Below, in pieces: positions 6,643-11,783 of a DNA stretch of 20,423 bases. Below the pieces are notes generated by a model, which saw nothing but the letters and a program-made list of their open reading frames with translations, was not told where the DNA came from and did not search any database. The translations under genes were made by a program, and so were the position numbers. Position 1 is the first letter of the stretch. Each line of letters begins with the position of its first letter. This DNA is from a virus, in IMG/VR virus record IMGVR_UViG_3300034073_001055, positions 1 to 20,423 of that record; one strand, 5' to 3'.

Positions 6643-6796
6643 CACCCATGTCCTCCAGTGCAATAACAAGACCGTCAAAGTCTTCGCTTGCAGGCAAGAC
6701 TGATGTCAAAAGGTCAACAGCTTCGCCATAGTCCTCTCGCAGCGAATCAAGATAATCACTGCGATCCTTGTAGCCGTTTTGCTCGTAGATGGTCAT
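6632..6796 (-). CDS. Small acidic phage protein, first gene of the leftward operon (54 aa)
   Basis: ATG 6796 begins MTIYEQNGYKDRSDYLDSLR, then EDYGEAVDLLTSVLPASEDF and DGLVIALEDMG. The NGYKxRxDYLxxL pattern is familiar from small phage proteins of unknown function; it resembles a short acidic helical protein. It is the first gene after the promoter near 6840 and after the leader hairpin at 6815-6829. No Shine-Dalgarno sequence lies just before the ATG; the only purine-rich stretch is inside the hairpin, over 20 bases upstream. Confidence 0.7.
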   Translation of the reverse strand: MTIYEQNGYKDRSDYLDSLREDYGEAVDLLTSVLPASEDFDGLVIALEDMGDDF

Positions 6797-6814
6797 TGGG
6801 TTGCCGGTGGTTGT

Positions 6815-6829
6815 GGAGGTTCCCCCTCC
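6815..6829 (-). promoter_or_regulatory. 5' leader hairpin of the clamp/sigma operon
   Basis: On the leftward strand the leader reads GGAGG-GGGAA-CCTCC, a perfect 5-bp stem with a 5-base loop. It begins about two bases after the predicted transcription start and is followed by a C/A-rich leader ending at ATG 6796. It buries the only SD-like GGAGG. Two other leftward operons carry a hairpin at the same place. Confidence 0.45.
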
Positions 6830-6837
6830 ATGGATCA

Positions 6838-6867
6838 ATAGTATCACACCTATGCACTGTTTGTACA
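6838..6867 (-). promoter_or_regulatory. Leftward promoter of the clamp/sigma operon
   Basis: The -35 candidate is TGTACA (6862-6867) and the -10 candidate is GATACT (6840-6845), 16 bases apart; TACTAT (6838-6843) is an alternative -10. Both boxes are imperfect (four of six). Placement in the only non-coding gap before the long leftward operon, just past the SSB terminator, supports the call. Confidence 0.4.
6853..6867. promoter_or_regulatory. Operator-like palindrome (degenerate copy)
   Basis: TGCACTGTTTGTACA differs at two arm positions from TGCACA-N3-TGTGCA, which occurs as perfect copies at 9572-9586 and 15955-15969. It overlaps the predicted -35 of the leftward promoter, where a repressor would block RNA polymerase. 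Confidence 0.4.
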
Positions 6868-6890
6868 CAGATTTGTAAATAGCATGAAAT

Positions 6891-6914
6891 AAAAAAAGCC
6901 GGGTTGCCCCGGCT
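6891..6914 (-). terminator. Intrinsic terminator after ssb
   Basis: On the leftward strand the sequence is AGCCGGG-GCAA-CCCGGCT followed by seven T residues. The 7-bp GC-rich stem, GNRA-type loop and T tract form a textbook rho-independent terminator, placed 22 bases past the ssb stop. It separates the recombination operon from the clamp/sigma operon. Confidence 0.92.
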
Positions 6915-6935
6915 GGTTTCTTTTGATTGCTTGCT

Positions 6936-7262
6936 TCAGAACGGAGTCTCCATGGCTTTTGCCTTGGGTGGCAAGCTGAAATCATTGACTCGCATCACGA
7001 TTTTCGCTCCCTTATCACCGTCTTTGCGCTCGTACTGTTCGACGTAGCCATCTCCAACAACGGTCACCTGCGATCCCTTGATGAGAAAATCGCCGATGAC
7101 CTGCGCACGCTTGCCCCATACAGAGCAGTCAATGGCGGTAACAATGTCCCCGTCACGCCCTTTGCGGTTGCAAAGCACCGTAAAGTTTGCAACTTCAGCT
7201 TCGCCTACGGTTTTGATCTCCGGGTCCCTGGCAAGATTGCCAACAGCAGTCAGTGTCAACAT
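6936..7262 (-). CDS. ssb: Single-stranded DNA-binding protein
   Basis: This 108-residue protein is an OB-fold SSB: MLTLTAVGNLARDPEIKTVG, then VANFTVLCNRKG, DCSVWGKRAQVIGDFLIKGS and QVTVVGDGYVEQYERKDG. It coats single-stranded DNA during replication and recombination, normally as a tetramer. It is shorter than cellular SSBs, with no long linker; the end METPF keeps the terminal Pro-Phe but lacks the strongly acidic tail that normally recruits partner proteins. It is the last gene of an operon with an annealing protein and RusA, followed by a strong terminator. Confidence 0.92.
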   Translation of the reverse strand: MLTLTAVGNLARDPEIKTVGEAEVANFTVLCNRKGRDGDIVTAIDCSVWGKRAQVIGDFLIKGSQVTVVGDGYVEQYERKDGDKGAKIVMRVNDFSLPPKAKAMETPF

Positions 7263-7300
7263 GATTGGATAGCGGTTTGATAATGCGTTGCGACTAGCGG

Positions 7301-8020
7301 TTAGCTAGACAGAAACGCATTGATGAACTCGACCTGGCCTTGTGTTTTGATCTCTTTGGACAATGCCGCCTTGGCATCTAGCTTGTACTGCTTGCGAAAC
7401 GCTTTTGTCAGCTCTGCAATTTTGTCTGGTGTTTTTTCGTGCACTTCCGATAACAGCGCAATGACCATTTTGTATTCTTCCTCGTCGATAGGCATCTCAG
7501 AGACATCGATTTGATTGGCAGACTCTGGTTGCGGTGCCGTCTCTGGTTTTGATTCTGCCTTTGGCTTGGCAGCGGGCTTTGGTTTTTCCTCTACAGCAAC
7601 AGCGACTGCATTGCCAGCCTCTGTAACCTCTTCTTTTGCCCACAGCTCGTAACCAAGTGAGAGCGTGAATGCAGCACAAGCGCAAAGAGCACGCCGATGA
7701 GCGTCTGTCAATGCACGAGCGCTGATCTTGTCAAACTGAATGGCATTGTTTCGGTTATCCATGATCGGAAACGGAAAGTCGGCCGTCGCCTGATCTTCTG
7801 GGCCGGTGAAATAGCCAATTAGGTAGCCAGTGCCATCTGGTGCTTTCCAGATGTGATTCCCATCTTGGGCTTGTTTGAGATGAAATTCCCAACCAGGGGC
7901 ATGTGTGTGCAGATGATTGGCAATGCGCGCCCAGGCGACATACGATGCGGCATAGCTGCCACTGCCTTTGCTATAAACATCGTCTTTGGTGATGACACCA
8001 GCGAGATTTGGATAGGTCAT
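7301..8020 (-). CDS. Single-strand annealing protein, Sak3/DUF1071-like
   Basis: From ATG 8020 the product is 239 residues. Residues about 15-125 resemble DUF1071 (Sak3) recombinases: ASYVAWARIANHLHTHAPGW, a variable strand region, FPFPIMDNRNNAIQF and DAHRRALCACAAFTLSLGY. These proteins anneal complementary single strands, as Red beta does. A Pro/Lys/Glu-rich linker follows, with repeated KPKA/KPET, and then a helical tail that may contact SSB. The next gene is ssb and the preceding one RusA, a typical recombination neighbourhood. ATG 8020 gives an ATGA overlap with the rusA stop and is preferred over a TTG at 8035. Confidence 0.75.
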   Translation of the reverse strand: MTYPNLAGVITKDDVYSKGSGSYAASYVAWARIANHLHTHAPGWEFHLKQAQDGNHIWKAPDGTGYLIGYFTGPEDQATADFPFPIMDNRNNAIQFDKISARALTDAHRRALCACAAFTLSLGYELWAKEEVTEAGNAVAVAVEEKPKPAAKPKAESKPETAPQPESANQIDVSEMPIDEEEYKMVIALLSEVHEKTPDKIAELTKAFRKQYKLDAKAALSKEIKTQGQVEFINAFLSS

Positions 8021-8445
8021 GAGATAGGTGTGCAAGTAATGATTGCGCCTGGGCGCTCTGATGGTGTGCAGTAACGCTTGTAGGCGTTAATCTCGACAAC
8101 TTGGCAGTCATCGTCAAACAGCACGGTCGTCAAGGCATCAAGAATGCCTCGCGTGAGTTTGTCGATGTCACCAATACTTTTGCTGATTGCTTTGACTGGT
8201 GCCCTATTTGATAGTTCGCCTTTGCTGTTGAAATGCGACTTAGGACGTGGAAAGCAAAATGCCAAGCTGACGGACATTGGAACACTGGTGTCCCACTGTT
8301 GCGGTCGATTGCATTGAGCGGCAAAACGAACATCTTGACGCCAAGGCTTGAGATGCGGGCTGGATTCAACCATGCGACCATTGCCAAGAGACCGTTTGCT
8401 GCCTTGTGGCCGACTGATGCCTTCCACAAAGAATGTGATGCTCAC
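8017..8445 (-). CDS. rusA: RusA-like Holliday junction resolvase
   Basis: From a GTG at 8445 the product is 142 residues, close to RusA. It begins VSITFFVEGISRPQGSKR, the N-terminal strand and PxPKxR-like motif of the family, and later has the metal-binding core: GDIDKLTRGILDALTTVLFD followed by DDCQVVEI. The Asp residues of DxDK and FDDD match the RusA active site. The enzyme cuts four-way junctions during recombination and replication. The GTG shares bases with the upstream TGA (GTGA), the best argument for this start; an in-frame TTG at 8469 would overlap more. Confidence 0.88.
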   Translation of the reverse strand: MSITFFVEGISRPQGSKRSLGNGRMVESSPHLKPWRQDVRFAAQCNRPQQWDTSVPMSVSLAFCFPRPKSHFNSKGELSNRAPVKAISKSIGDIDKLTRGILDALTTVLFDDDCQVVEINAYKRYCTPSERPGAIITCTPIS

Positions 8446-8747
8446 TTTTGTTTGACATGGCTCACGCAAACATAGGTTGTAACCTTGCGATCTGCAATAC
8501 CTAGGTGCTGCTCGCGCTCTTGTAATGCCTTGACGGCTGGCGAATAAGACCAGGTTGTGCGTGCTCTGCGTTCCAGCTTGACGCCCTCGACAACAGCATT
8601 ACCTTTTTCGTCGAGGTAGTCATCGAGGTCACCGACGGACCATGCGACAGAAAGTTGGCCGATGATGTCAGATTTTTCTGTTTCAAGCTCTTTGATAAGA
8701 GCTGAGATTTCAGAGACCCTGCGAGTCATTTCTTGGATAGCTGTCAT
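8442..8747 (-). CDS. Coiled-coil hypothetical protein, Gam/Gp157-like by context (101 aa)
   Basis: ATG 8747 gives MTAIQEMTRRVSEISALIKE and a charged coiled coil, followed by an acidic middle (DLDDYLDEKGNAVVEGVKLE) and a C-terminal part with TTWSYSPAVKALQEREQHLG and a beta-like tail. The layout, a coiled coil followed by an SPAVKxLQExEQ segment, resembles phage proteins placed beside recombinases; similarity to Gp157 or the nuclease inhibitor Gam is only suggestive. It is the first gene after the strong promoter at 8786-8814 and overlaps rusA as GTGA. Upstream in-frame codons lie in the promoter and were rejected. Confidence 0.6.
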   Translation of the reverse strand: MTAIQEMTRRVSEISALIKELETEKSDIIGQLSVAWSVGDLDDYLDEKGNAVVEGVKLERRARTTWSYSPAVKALQEREQHLGIADRKVTTYVCVSHVKQK

Positions 8748-8764
8748 GATGATCTGTGTGTAGT

Positions 8765-8778
8765 GGCAGTTGTCTGCC
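8765..8778 (-). promoter_or_regulatory. 5' leader hairpin of the recombination operon
   Basis: The leftward strand reads GGCAG-ACAA-CTGCC, a perfect 5-bp stem with a 4-base loop. The predicted transcription start from the promoter at 8786-8814 is about 8779, so the hairpin would sit at the very 5' end. A C/A-rich leader without a Shine-Dalgarno sequence follows to ATG 8747. Confidence 0.45.
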
Positions 8779-8785
8779 TGCTGCC

Positions 8786-8814
8786 ATTGTACCAAAAAGT
8801 GCAAAGGCTGTAAA
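8786..8814 (-). promoter_or_regulatory. Leftward promoter of the recombination operon
   Basis: On the leftward strand -35 TTTACA (8809-8814) and -10 TACAAT (8786-8791) are exactly 17 bases apart, each five of six to the sigma-70 consensus. It precedes the coiled-coil/rusA/annealing/ssb operon. The spacer holds TGCACTTTTTGGTACA, a possible degenerate operator with one extra base between its arms. The non-coding stretch 8815-8960 also holds an 8-bp inverted repeat (8852-8859 with 8908-8915) of unknown meaning and nothing else that I recognise. Confidence 0.75.
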
Positions 8815-8960
8815 TAGATGGTCAGGATTTGGATCAAGATTGCATAAGCTGCAACAGCCCCACCGAGGACTTATTTGACCGTTGCTCTTGCCTTGTCTTA
8901 GCGCAGTGGCTGTTGTTCGACTTTCAGCCAATAGGCATCAGGAATCCCGACCTGACGCGA

Positions 8961-9155
8961 TCAAGACAAAGGGTCCTGCTCATAGCCAAAGAACCAATGA
9001 TCCGGACCAAAGCGCTTCATGAGTTTTAAATCAGTTGATGTCATGCTGCTTGTTTCGGGATCTTTGCAAATTGCTTGTGCTTGTTGCAACGAAAGACCGG
9101 ATTCAATTCTTATTGGTGAATTATTGAAGCGAAAGCAATAAACAGAATAGGTCAT
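8961..9155 (-). CDS. Small hypothetical protein (64 aa)
   Basis: ATG 9155 overlaps the TGA of the upstream gene (ATGA). The product reads MTYSVYCFRFNNSPIRIESG, then LSLQQAQAICKDPETSS and a C-terminal KRFGPDHWFFGYEQDP. A beta strand pair, a helix and an aromatic tail suggest a small globular fold. No family was recognised. It is the third gene of a short leftward operon driven by the promoter at 9548-9577. Confidence 0.55.
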   Translation of the reverse strand: MTYSVYCFRFNNSPIRIESGLSLQQAQAICKDPETSSMTSTDLKLMKRFGPDHWFFGYEQDPLS

Positions 9156-9331
9156 CGAATTGTTTGATTGCGTTTGTGGAAGCTGGCTGACAGCTTTTTG
9201 TCAAGCTGAAAGATTTTGTCTTCGTATGATCCAGGTTCTGGTTCGTATTGCCAATCGCCTTTACGAAGCTCGATTGCTTCGTGGCGAACAACGCAATACA
9301 GAAGATCAAGATCGGAATGAGTAAAGTCCAT
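9152..9331 (-). CDS. Small hypothetical protein (59 aa)
   Basis: ATG 9331 follows the upstream stop by one base and its own stop overlaps the next start. The product starts MDFTHSDLDLLYCVVRHEAI, then ELRKGDWQYEPEPGSYEDKI and a basic tail (KLSASFHKRNQTIR). It looks like a helical protein; no motif was recognised. The longer frame from 9388 was rejected because it would sit inside the upstream gene. Confidence 0.55.
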   Translation of the reverse strand: MDFTHSDLDLLYCVVRHEAIELRKGDWQYEPEPGSYEDKIFQLDKKLSASFHKRNQTIR

Positions 9332-9332
9332 G

Positions 9333-9509
9333 TCACATGCCCATTTTTTCTTTAAGCAGCTTTCCAAAAGCTTTGCGATATTTCGCAAGCTCTCGTTTGG
9401 ACTGCATCATGTCATCAAGGCGGCCAGCAGCAAAATGATGCTGATAGGCGGTTTCTTGTTCGCTAATGAGCTGTTTGATGTGATGTAGCTGGTCTGTGAT
9501 TGTGGTCAT
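9333..9509 (-). CDS. Small basic helical protein (58 aa)
   Basis: ATG 9509 gives MTTITDQLHHIKQLISEQET, then AYQHHFAAGRLDDMMQSKRE and a Lys-rich helix LAKYRKAFGKLLKEK. Two long helices with heptad spacing suggest a helical hairpin or small coiled coil. It is the first gene after the operator-promoter at 9548-9586 and ends one base before the next start. No family was recognised. The codon after ATG (ACC) and the short C/A-rich leader resemble the start at 6796. Confidence 0.6.
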   Translation of the reverse strand: MTTITDQLHHIKQLISEQETAYQHHFAAGRLDDMMQSKRELAKYRKAFGKLLKEKMGM

Positions 9510-9524
9510 AGGTCCTGGTGGTGG

Positions 9525-9540
9525 TCGAGATCCCTCCCGA
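9525..9540 (-). promoter_or_regulatory. 5' leader hairpin of the small-gene operon
   Basis: The leftward RNA would read UCGGGA-GGGA-UCUCGA, a 6-bp stem with one G-U pair. The predicted transcription start is about 9541, so it begins at the transcript 5' end, as in the operons starting at 6796 and 8747. It hides a GGGAGG sequence. Confidence 0.45.
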
Positions 9541-9547
9541 TGTAGAC

Positions 9548-9577
9548 ATTATACACCATTTTGACCACTAGTGCACA
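9548..9577 (-). promoter_or_regulatory. Leftward promoter of the small-gene operon
   Basis: A perfect -10 TATAAT lies at 9548-9553 on the leftward strand. The -35 is weak: TGTGCA (9572-9577) at 18-base spacing or TTGTGC (9573-9578) at 19. Either one is embedded in the palindrome at 9572-9586, so a bound protein would cover it. Confidence 0.65.
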
Positions 9578-9586
9578 ATCTGTGCA
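9572..9586. promoter_or_regulatory. Operator-like palindrome TGCACA-ATC-TGTGCA
   Basis: Two perfect 6-base arms flank a 3-base centre. The same arms with GTC in the centre occur at 15955-15969, also over a predicted -35 region. It starts immediately after the stop of the 67-residue gene. Likely the binding site of a dimeric phage regulator. Confidence 0.65.
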
Positions 9587-9790
9587 TTAAGGTGTTTTTG
9601 CCTTGTCTCGCATGGCTCTGTAGTCCACACGAGCAACCTTTTTGACCTTGCGCGTATTGTTGCCCTTGACTCGCTTTTGCCCATGCTTGGCGTATCGTTC
9701 GGCAGTTGCCAGTCTTGCCGCTGCGATCGCCTCATCTCTGCCTGGTGGTTCAGGTATGCCTGCATTGGCAAGGATTTCTGTCCAGTTCAT
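9587..9790 (-). CDS. Small basic phage protein with AGIPEPPGR motif (67 aa)
   Basis: ATG 9790 overlaps the TGA of the exonuclease gene (TGATG). The product begins MNWTEILANAGIPEPPGRDE, then an Ala-rich helix AIAAARLATAERYAKHG, and ends in a very basic tail (KRVKGNNTRKVKKVARVDYR). The NW-x-EILA-x-AGIPEPPGR pattern is, from memory, common in small uncharacterised phage proteins near recombination genes. The basic tail suggests nucleic acid binding. It is probably co-translated with the exonuclease and may assist it. Confidence 0.65.
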   Translation of the reverse strand: MNWTEILANAGIPEPPGRDEAIAAARLATAERYAKHGQKRVKGNNTRKVKKVARVDYRAMRDKAKTP

Positions 9791-10404
9791 CAGAATGGCA
9801 GCGCGATGGATTTTGAATGTTCCATGAGTTTGTCTTCCCAAGCTGAAAAGCAGTCGCTAGGGCTTTCACTGATGACGCGACTGCGCCCTGGGCCGACGAC
9901 AACCGTGCAGCATTTGCTGACTTCTATCGACGGGTAGTTCAGGTTTAAGCCGTGCAGGTATCCGCCGAGTTGAGCGGTGGCCGCCTTGCGTGTGTCAACA
10001 GCTTTTTCAGTTTGAACGGTCTTGAAGTCCAGCAAGGTGATGCCGCCGTCAGATGTGCGTATAACCCCGTCGAAGGTGCCTGCAATCTCGTGATGAGGGA
10101 TCACAACACCAAGTTCGACAGCAAGCGTCTCAGCACCTTCTAGCAGCCAGCAAGACTTGAGGGCATCAATCCATGGCTCGTACTCGCCAGCCTCTGGCTC
10201 AAGCCCAAGCAGCAGCGCCTCGGCAGCCGTATGCACATGGTTGCCTCGTGGCTGCCAAATGTGCCGCGTCTCTTCAAAGCGAGCCTGCTGCTCTGCTGTA
10301 ACTGGCTGAGCAATCCTGCTCACGCTGTAGCGCATCCAGGAACCCCGGTAACGGTATCGATGAATGTCTGGAAAAAACTCCAGGTCGGCGAGCGGCTGCA
10401 ACAC
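9790..10404 (-). CDS. PD-(D/E)XK exonuclease (RecB/Cas4-like phage nuclease)
   Basis: This 204-residue protein shows the PD-(D/E)XK core: RGNHVHTAAE (53-62), an acidic strand with E97, AGTFDGVI (D112), LLDFKT (D126, K128) and the late QLGGYL (Q145, Y149). This motif order is typical of RecB-type and phage recombination exonucleases that chew double-strand ends. Together with the annealing protein, SSB and RusA encoded leftward of it, it would complete a Red-like recombination pathway. The start is a GTG at 10404; the preceding 50 bases hold a divergent promoter pair. It overlaps the next gene. Confidence 0.82.
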   Translation of the reverse strand: MLQPLADLEFFPDIHRYRYRGSWMRYSVSRIAQPVTAEQQARFEETRHIWQPRGNHVHTAAEALLLGLEPEAGEYEPWIDALKSCWLLEGAETLAVELGVVIPHHEIAGTFDGVIRTSDGGITLLDFKTVQTEKAVDTRKAATAQLGGYLHGLNLNYPSIEVSKCCTVVVGPGRSRVISESPSDCFSAWEDKLMEHSKSIALPF

Positions 10405-10406
10405 GT

Positions 10407-10435
10407 TTGATTCGCTTGTGCCCTCATTGTATAAT
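10407..10435 (+). promoter_or_regulatory. Rightward promoter for the replication arm
   Basis: -35 TTGATT (10407-10412) and a perfect -10 TATAAT (10430-10435) are 17 bases apart. Transcription would start near 10442, inside the operator-like palindrome, leaving an 18-base leader before ATG 10460. Confidence 0.8.
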
Positions 10436-10456
10436 GGCAGTGCACCATTTGTTCAA
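10428..10456 (-). promoter_or_regulatory. Leftward promoter for the exonuclease
   Basis: On the leftward strand -35 TTGAAC (10451-10456) and -10 TATACA (10428-10433) are 17 bases apart. The two -10 boxes of this and the rightward promoter overlap on opposite strands, so the promoters should compete for polymerase. Confidence 0.65.
10441..10455. promoter_or_regulatory. Operator-like palindrome between divergent promoters
   Basis: TGCACCATTTGTTCA matches TGCACA-N3-TGTGCA at ten of twelve arm positions. It lies at the rightward transcription start and in the spacer and -35 of the leftward promoter, so one bound dimer could shut both arms. Confidence 0.45.
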
Positions 10457-10459
10457 ATC

Positions 10460-10621
10460 ATGCCCAGAGTTGTTGTAGACCTCAGCCAGACGATGCACGC
10501 TTGGCTAGAGTCAAAGCGAGGCGAGTGGAAGCCGAGAACGGTTGTCCTGAGAGAGATCATCGAGGATGCCATGCATCGAGATCTAGCTCAAAAGGCTTCT
10601 AACGGCAGCGACGCCAAATAA
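10460..10621 (+). CDS. Small ribbon-helix-helix regulator (53 aa)
   Basis: ATG 10460 gives MPRVVVDLSQTMHAWLESKR, then WKPRTVVLREIIEDAMHRDL and a polar tail. A short strand (RVVVDLS), helix, turn and second helix (TVVLREIIEDAMHRDL) match an Arc/CopG-like ribbon-helix-helix fold. As the first gene of the rightward arm, preceded by an operator-like palindrome at its own transcription start, it is a good candidate for an autoregulatory early repressor. That is inference. The longer frame from 10364 was rejected because it runs through the promoter. Confidence 0.65.
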   Translation: MPRVVVDLSQTMHAWLESKRGEWKPRTVVLREIIEDAMHRDLAQKASNGSDAK

Positions 10622-10624
10622 AAA

Positions 10625-10666
10625 GCCCGGCAGCGTCGCCACGCGTACCGGGCACCCTTAACGGGG
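10625..10666 (+). promoter_or_regulatory. Structured leader before the replication initiator
   Basis: Directly after the stop of the ribbon-helix-helix gene, GCCCGG (10625-10630) pairs with CCGGGC (10648-10653), enclosing an inner stem GCGT-CGCC-ACGC (10633-10644). A smaller CCC-TTAAC-GGG hairpin (10655-10665) follows, then a C/A-rich leader to ATG 10690. No T tract follows on this strand, so it is not a rightward terminator; on the opposite strand the big hairpin is followed by five T residues. It may tune initiator expression or stop antisense transcription. Confidence 0.5.
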
Positions 10667-10689
10667 AAGCAACCACAAGCAAACCAATT

Positions 10690-11487
10690 ATGCCACGAGT
10701 CAAGTCAACTGGCTTCTCGATCTGTCCACATGAGCTGCTGGATCAGATTGCCGAGCCAGGCGGAAAGCAAAGAGTCTGCGTCTACCTGCTGCTGCATCGC
10801 TACGGAAATGCCAGTCAGCAAGGCTGCTACGCCTCGGTCACAACGCTGTCAAAAGAGCTTGGCAGCAGCCGTCGTGATGTCATGTCAGCCATTCATTGGC
10901 TAATCGATAACGGGTGGGCCACTTACACCTACGACGACGGTCATCGCAGGCACATCTACCTGAACGCCGATAGGCGCAAGCAACGCAGTGGCGGTAGTCA
11001 AAAGGGCACTGATGCCCGGTATCCAAAAAGGCACCGCGGTATCCAAAAAGGCACCAATAGCGAAAGTGCCCTTTTAGGCACCGACCCTGGTATCCAAAAA
11101 GGCACCCAAACAAGAACCCATAAACAAGATCCCTCTATGGCTTTACTAGGTACTGACGTACCTACTAAACCCATAGATGCAGATTCATGTGAAAAAAACG
11201 GGAAAGGAAAGACCAGATCACTTCCTGCTGAACTTGAGCGCCATCGCGAGCTGATCCAGGCGTTCTGGAAGATCAAGAAAGGCTCAAAAGGTGACATCGC
11301 CTGGAAACTTTTGTGCACAGAGCTGTTAAAATTCCATGGGCACCTCGGACCCGATGTGGTCGAGGAGCAGTTGACACACGCGATCAACGGCAAATGGGCG
11401 GGCATCAACTACGGCCGTCATTTGCAGTTCAACCCGCACCTCGTCAGCGCAACAGCCAGCACCGCACCCGAATACGTGATTCGTTAA
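10690..11487 (+). CDS. Replication initiator, lambda O-like winged-helix protein
   Basis: This 265-residue protein has an N-terminal winged-helix region (about 15-100): RVCVYLLLHRYGNASQQGCY, then ASVTTLSKELGSSRRDVMSA and IHWLIDNGWATYTYDDGH, as in phage O/DnaD-type initiators. The middle (about 101-140) is low-complexity and encoded by iteron-like DNA repeats, giving repeated GIQKGT. The C-terminal part (about 180-265), with ERHRELIQAFWKIKKG and a final INYGRHLQFNPHL, may contact a helicase or loader. Such proteins bind origin iterons and recruit replisome parts; here the origin probably lies in the gene itself. It follows the structured leader at 10625-10666. Confidence 0.75.
   Translation: MPRVKSTGFSICPHELLDQIAEPGGKQRVCVYLLLHRYGNASQQGCYASVTTLSKELGSSRRDVMSAIHWLIDNGWATYTYDDGHRRHIYLNADRRKQRSGGSQKGTDARYPKRHRGIQKGTNSESALLGTDPGIQKGTQTRTHKQDPSMALLGTDVPTKPIDADSCEKNGKGKTRSLPAELERHRELIQAFWKIKKGSKGDIAWKLLCTELLKFHGHLGPDVVEEQLTHAINGKWAGINYGRHLQFNPHLVSATASTAPEYVIR
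10993..11106. repeat. Iteron-like repeats, probable phage replication origin
   Basis: The unit GGTATCCAAAAAGGCACC occurs exactly at 11018-11035, 11038-11055 and 11089-11106. A degenerate direct copy lies at 10993-11010 (14 of 18) and an inverted copy at 11065-11082. The first two exact copies are 20 bases apart. The array lies inside the replication initiator gene, as lambda iterons lie in O, and an A-rich stretch follows. Confidence 0.7.
11147..11164. repeat. Inverted repeat next to the iterons
   Basis: TAGGTAC-TGAC-GTACCTA is a perfect 7-base inverted repeat with a 4-base centre, 40 bases after the last iteron and inside the A-rich part of the initiator gene. It could be an origin element or a protein site. 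It encodes the LGTDVPT part of the initiator linker. Confidence 0.45.
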
Positions 11488-11783
11488 TGGAACTTTTTGA
11501 CACACGCCTTGCCAACGCCTACATCTGGGCTTGCAGCGAAAAGAAAGACCGCTCGTTCCCACCAAAGCAGGTTTATCGAGCAACGCAGCAGCCCAATTTC
11601 GACAAACTTGCGATCGATCACAATCAGATTGGTGATTTTCCAGTTGGTCGCTACGACGAGGTGGGGCGTTACCAGACCTACTGCCCGCCGCTGCCCAGTG
11701 TCGCTGGTGGCCTTGGGCGTTACATCATCCACCCAGGCGCCGAGGAGGCGTACAAGACTGCCGTTAAGGCTGCTTGGTCATGA
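11487..11783 (+). CDS. Hypothetical protein coupled to the initiator (98 aa)
   Basis: The ATG at 11487 overlaps the TAA of the initiator (TAATG). The product begins MELFDTRLANAYIWACSEKK and continues with YRATQQPNFDKLAIDHNQ and a Gly/Tyr-rich part (VGRYDEVGRYQTYCPPLPSV). It ends in a helix. No family was recognised. Coupling to the initiator suggests an early function, possibly with replication. Longer frames starting inside the initiator were rejected. Confidence 0.6.
   Translation: MELFDTRLANAYIWACSEKKDRSFPPKQVYRATQQPNFDKLAIDHNQIGDFPVGRYDEVGRYQTYCPPLPSVAGGLGRYIIHPGAEEAYKTAVKAAWS

Noticed and set aside
6853-6867. Cyanobacterial LexA box
   Set aside because: The cyanobacterial LexA site as I know it is built on GTAC-N4-GTWC-type half-sites. 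The spacing and TGCACA arms here, and the perfect copies elsewhere, do not fit.
8852-8915. 8-base inverted repeat as a terminator for the small-gene operon
   Set aside because: Arms are 48 bases apart with no T tract; too weak to call.
8710-8931. Leftward 73-residue frame across the promoter at 8786-8814
   Set aside because: It runs through a strong promoter and the leader hairpin, starts at TTG and has no recognisable motif.
8829-9029. Rightward 66-residue frame
   Set aside because: It overlaps the end of the leftward 64-residue gene, and the composition is not protein-like. It lies in a leftward region with its own promoter logic.
10621-10653. Rightward intrinsic terminator after the small regulator gene
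   Set aside because: The hairpin is strong but no T tract follows it on the + strand, and the initiator must be reached by read-through. The T tract lies on the minus-strand side.
10993-11106. CRISPR-like array
   Set aside because: Repeats are only 18 bases, spacers are 2 to 33 bases, one copy is inverted, and the whole array is inside an open reading frame of the initiator. Iterons explain it better.
11313-11486. N-terminal extension of the gene after the initiator
   Set aside because: It would overlap the initiator by over 170 bases; ATG 11487 gives the TAATG coupling seen throughout this genome.
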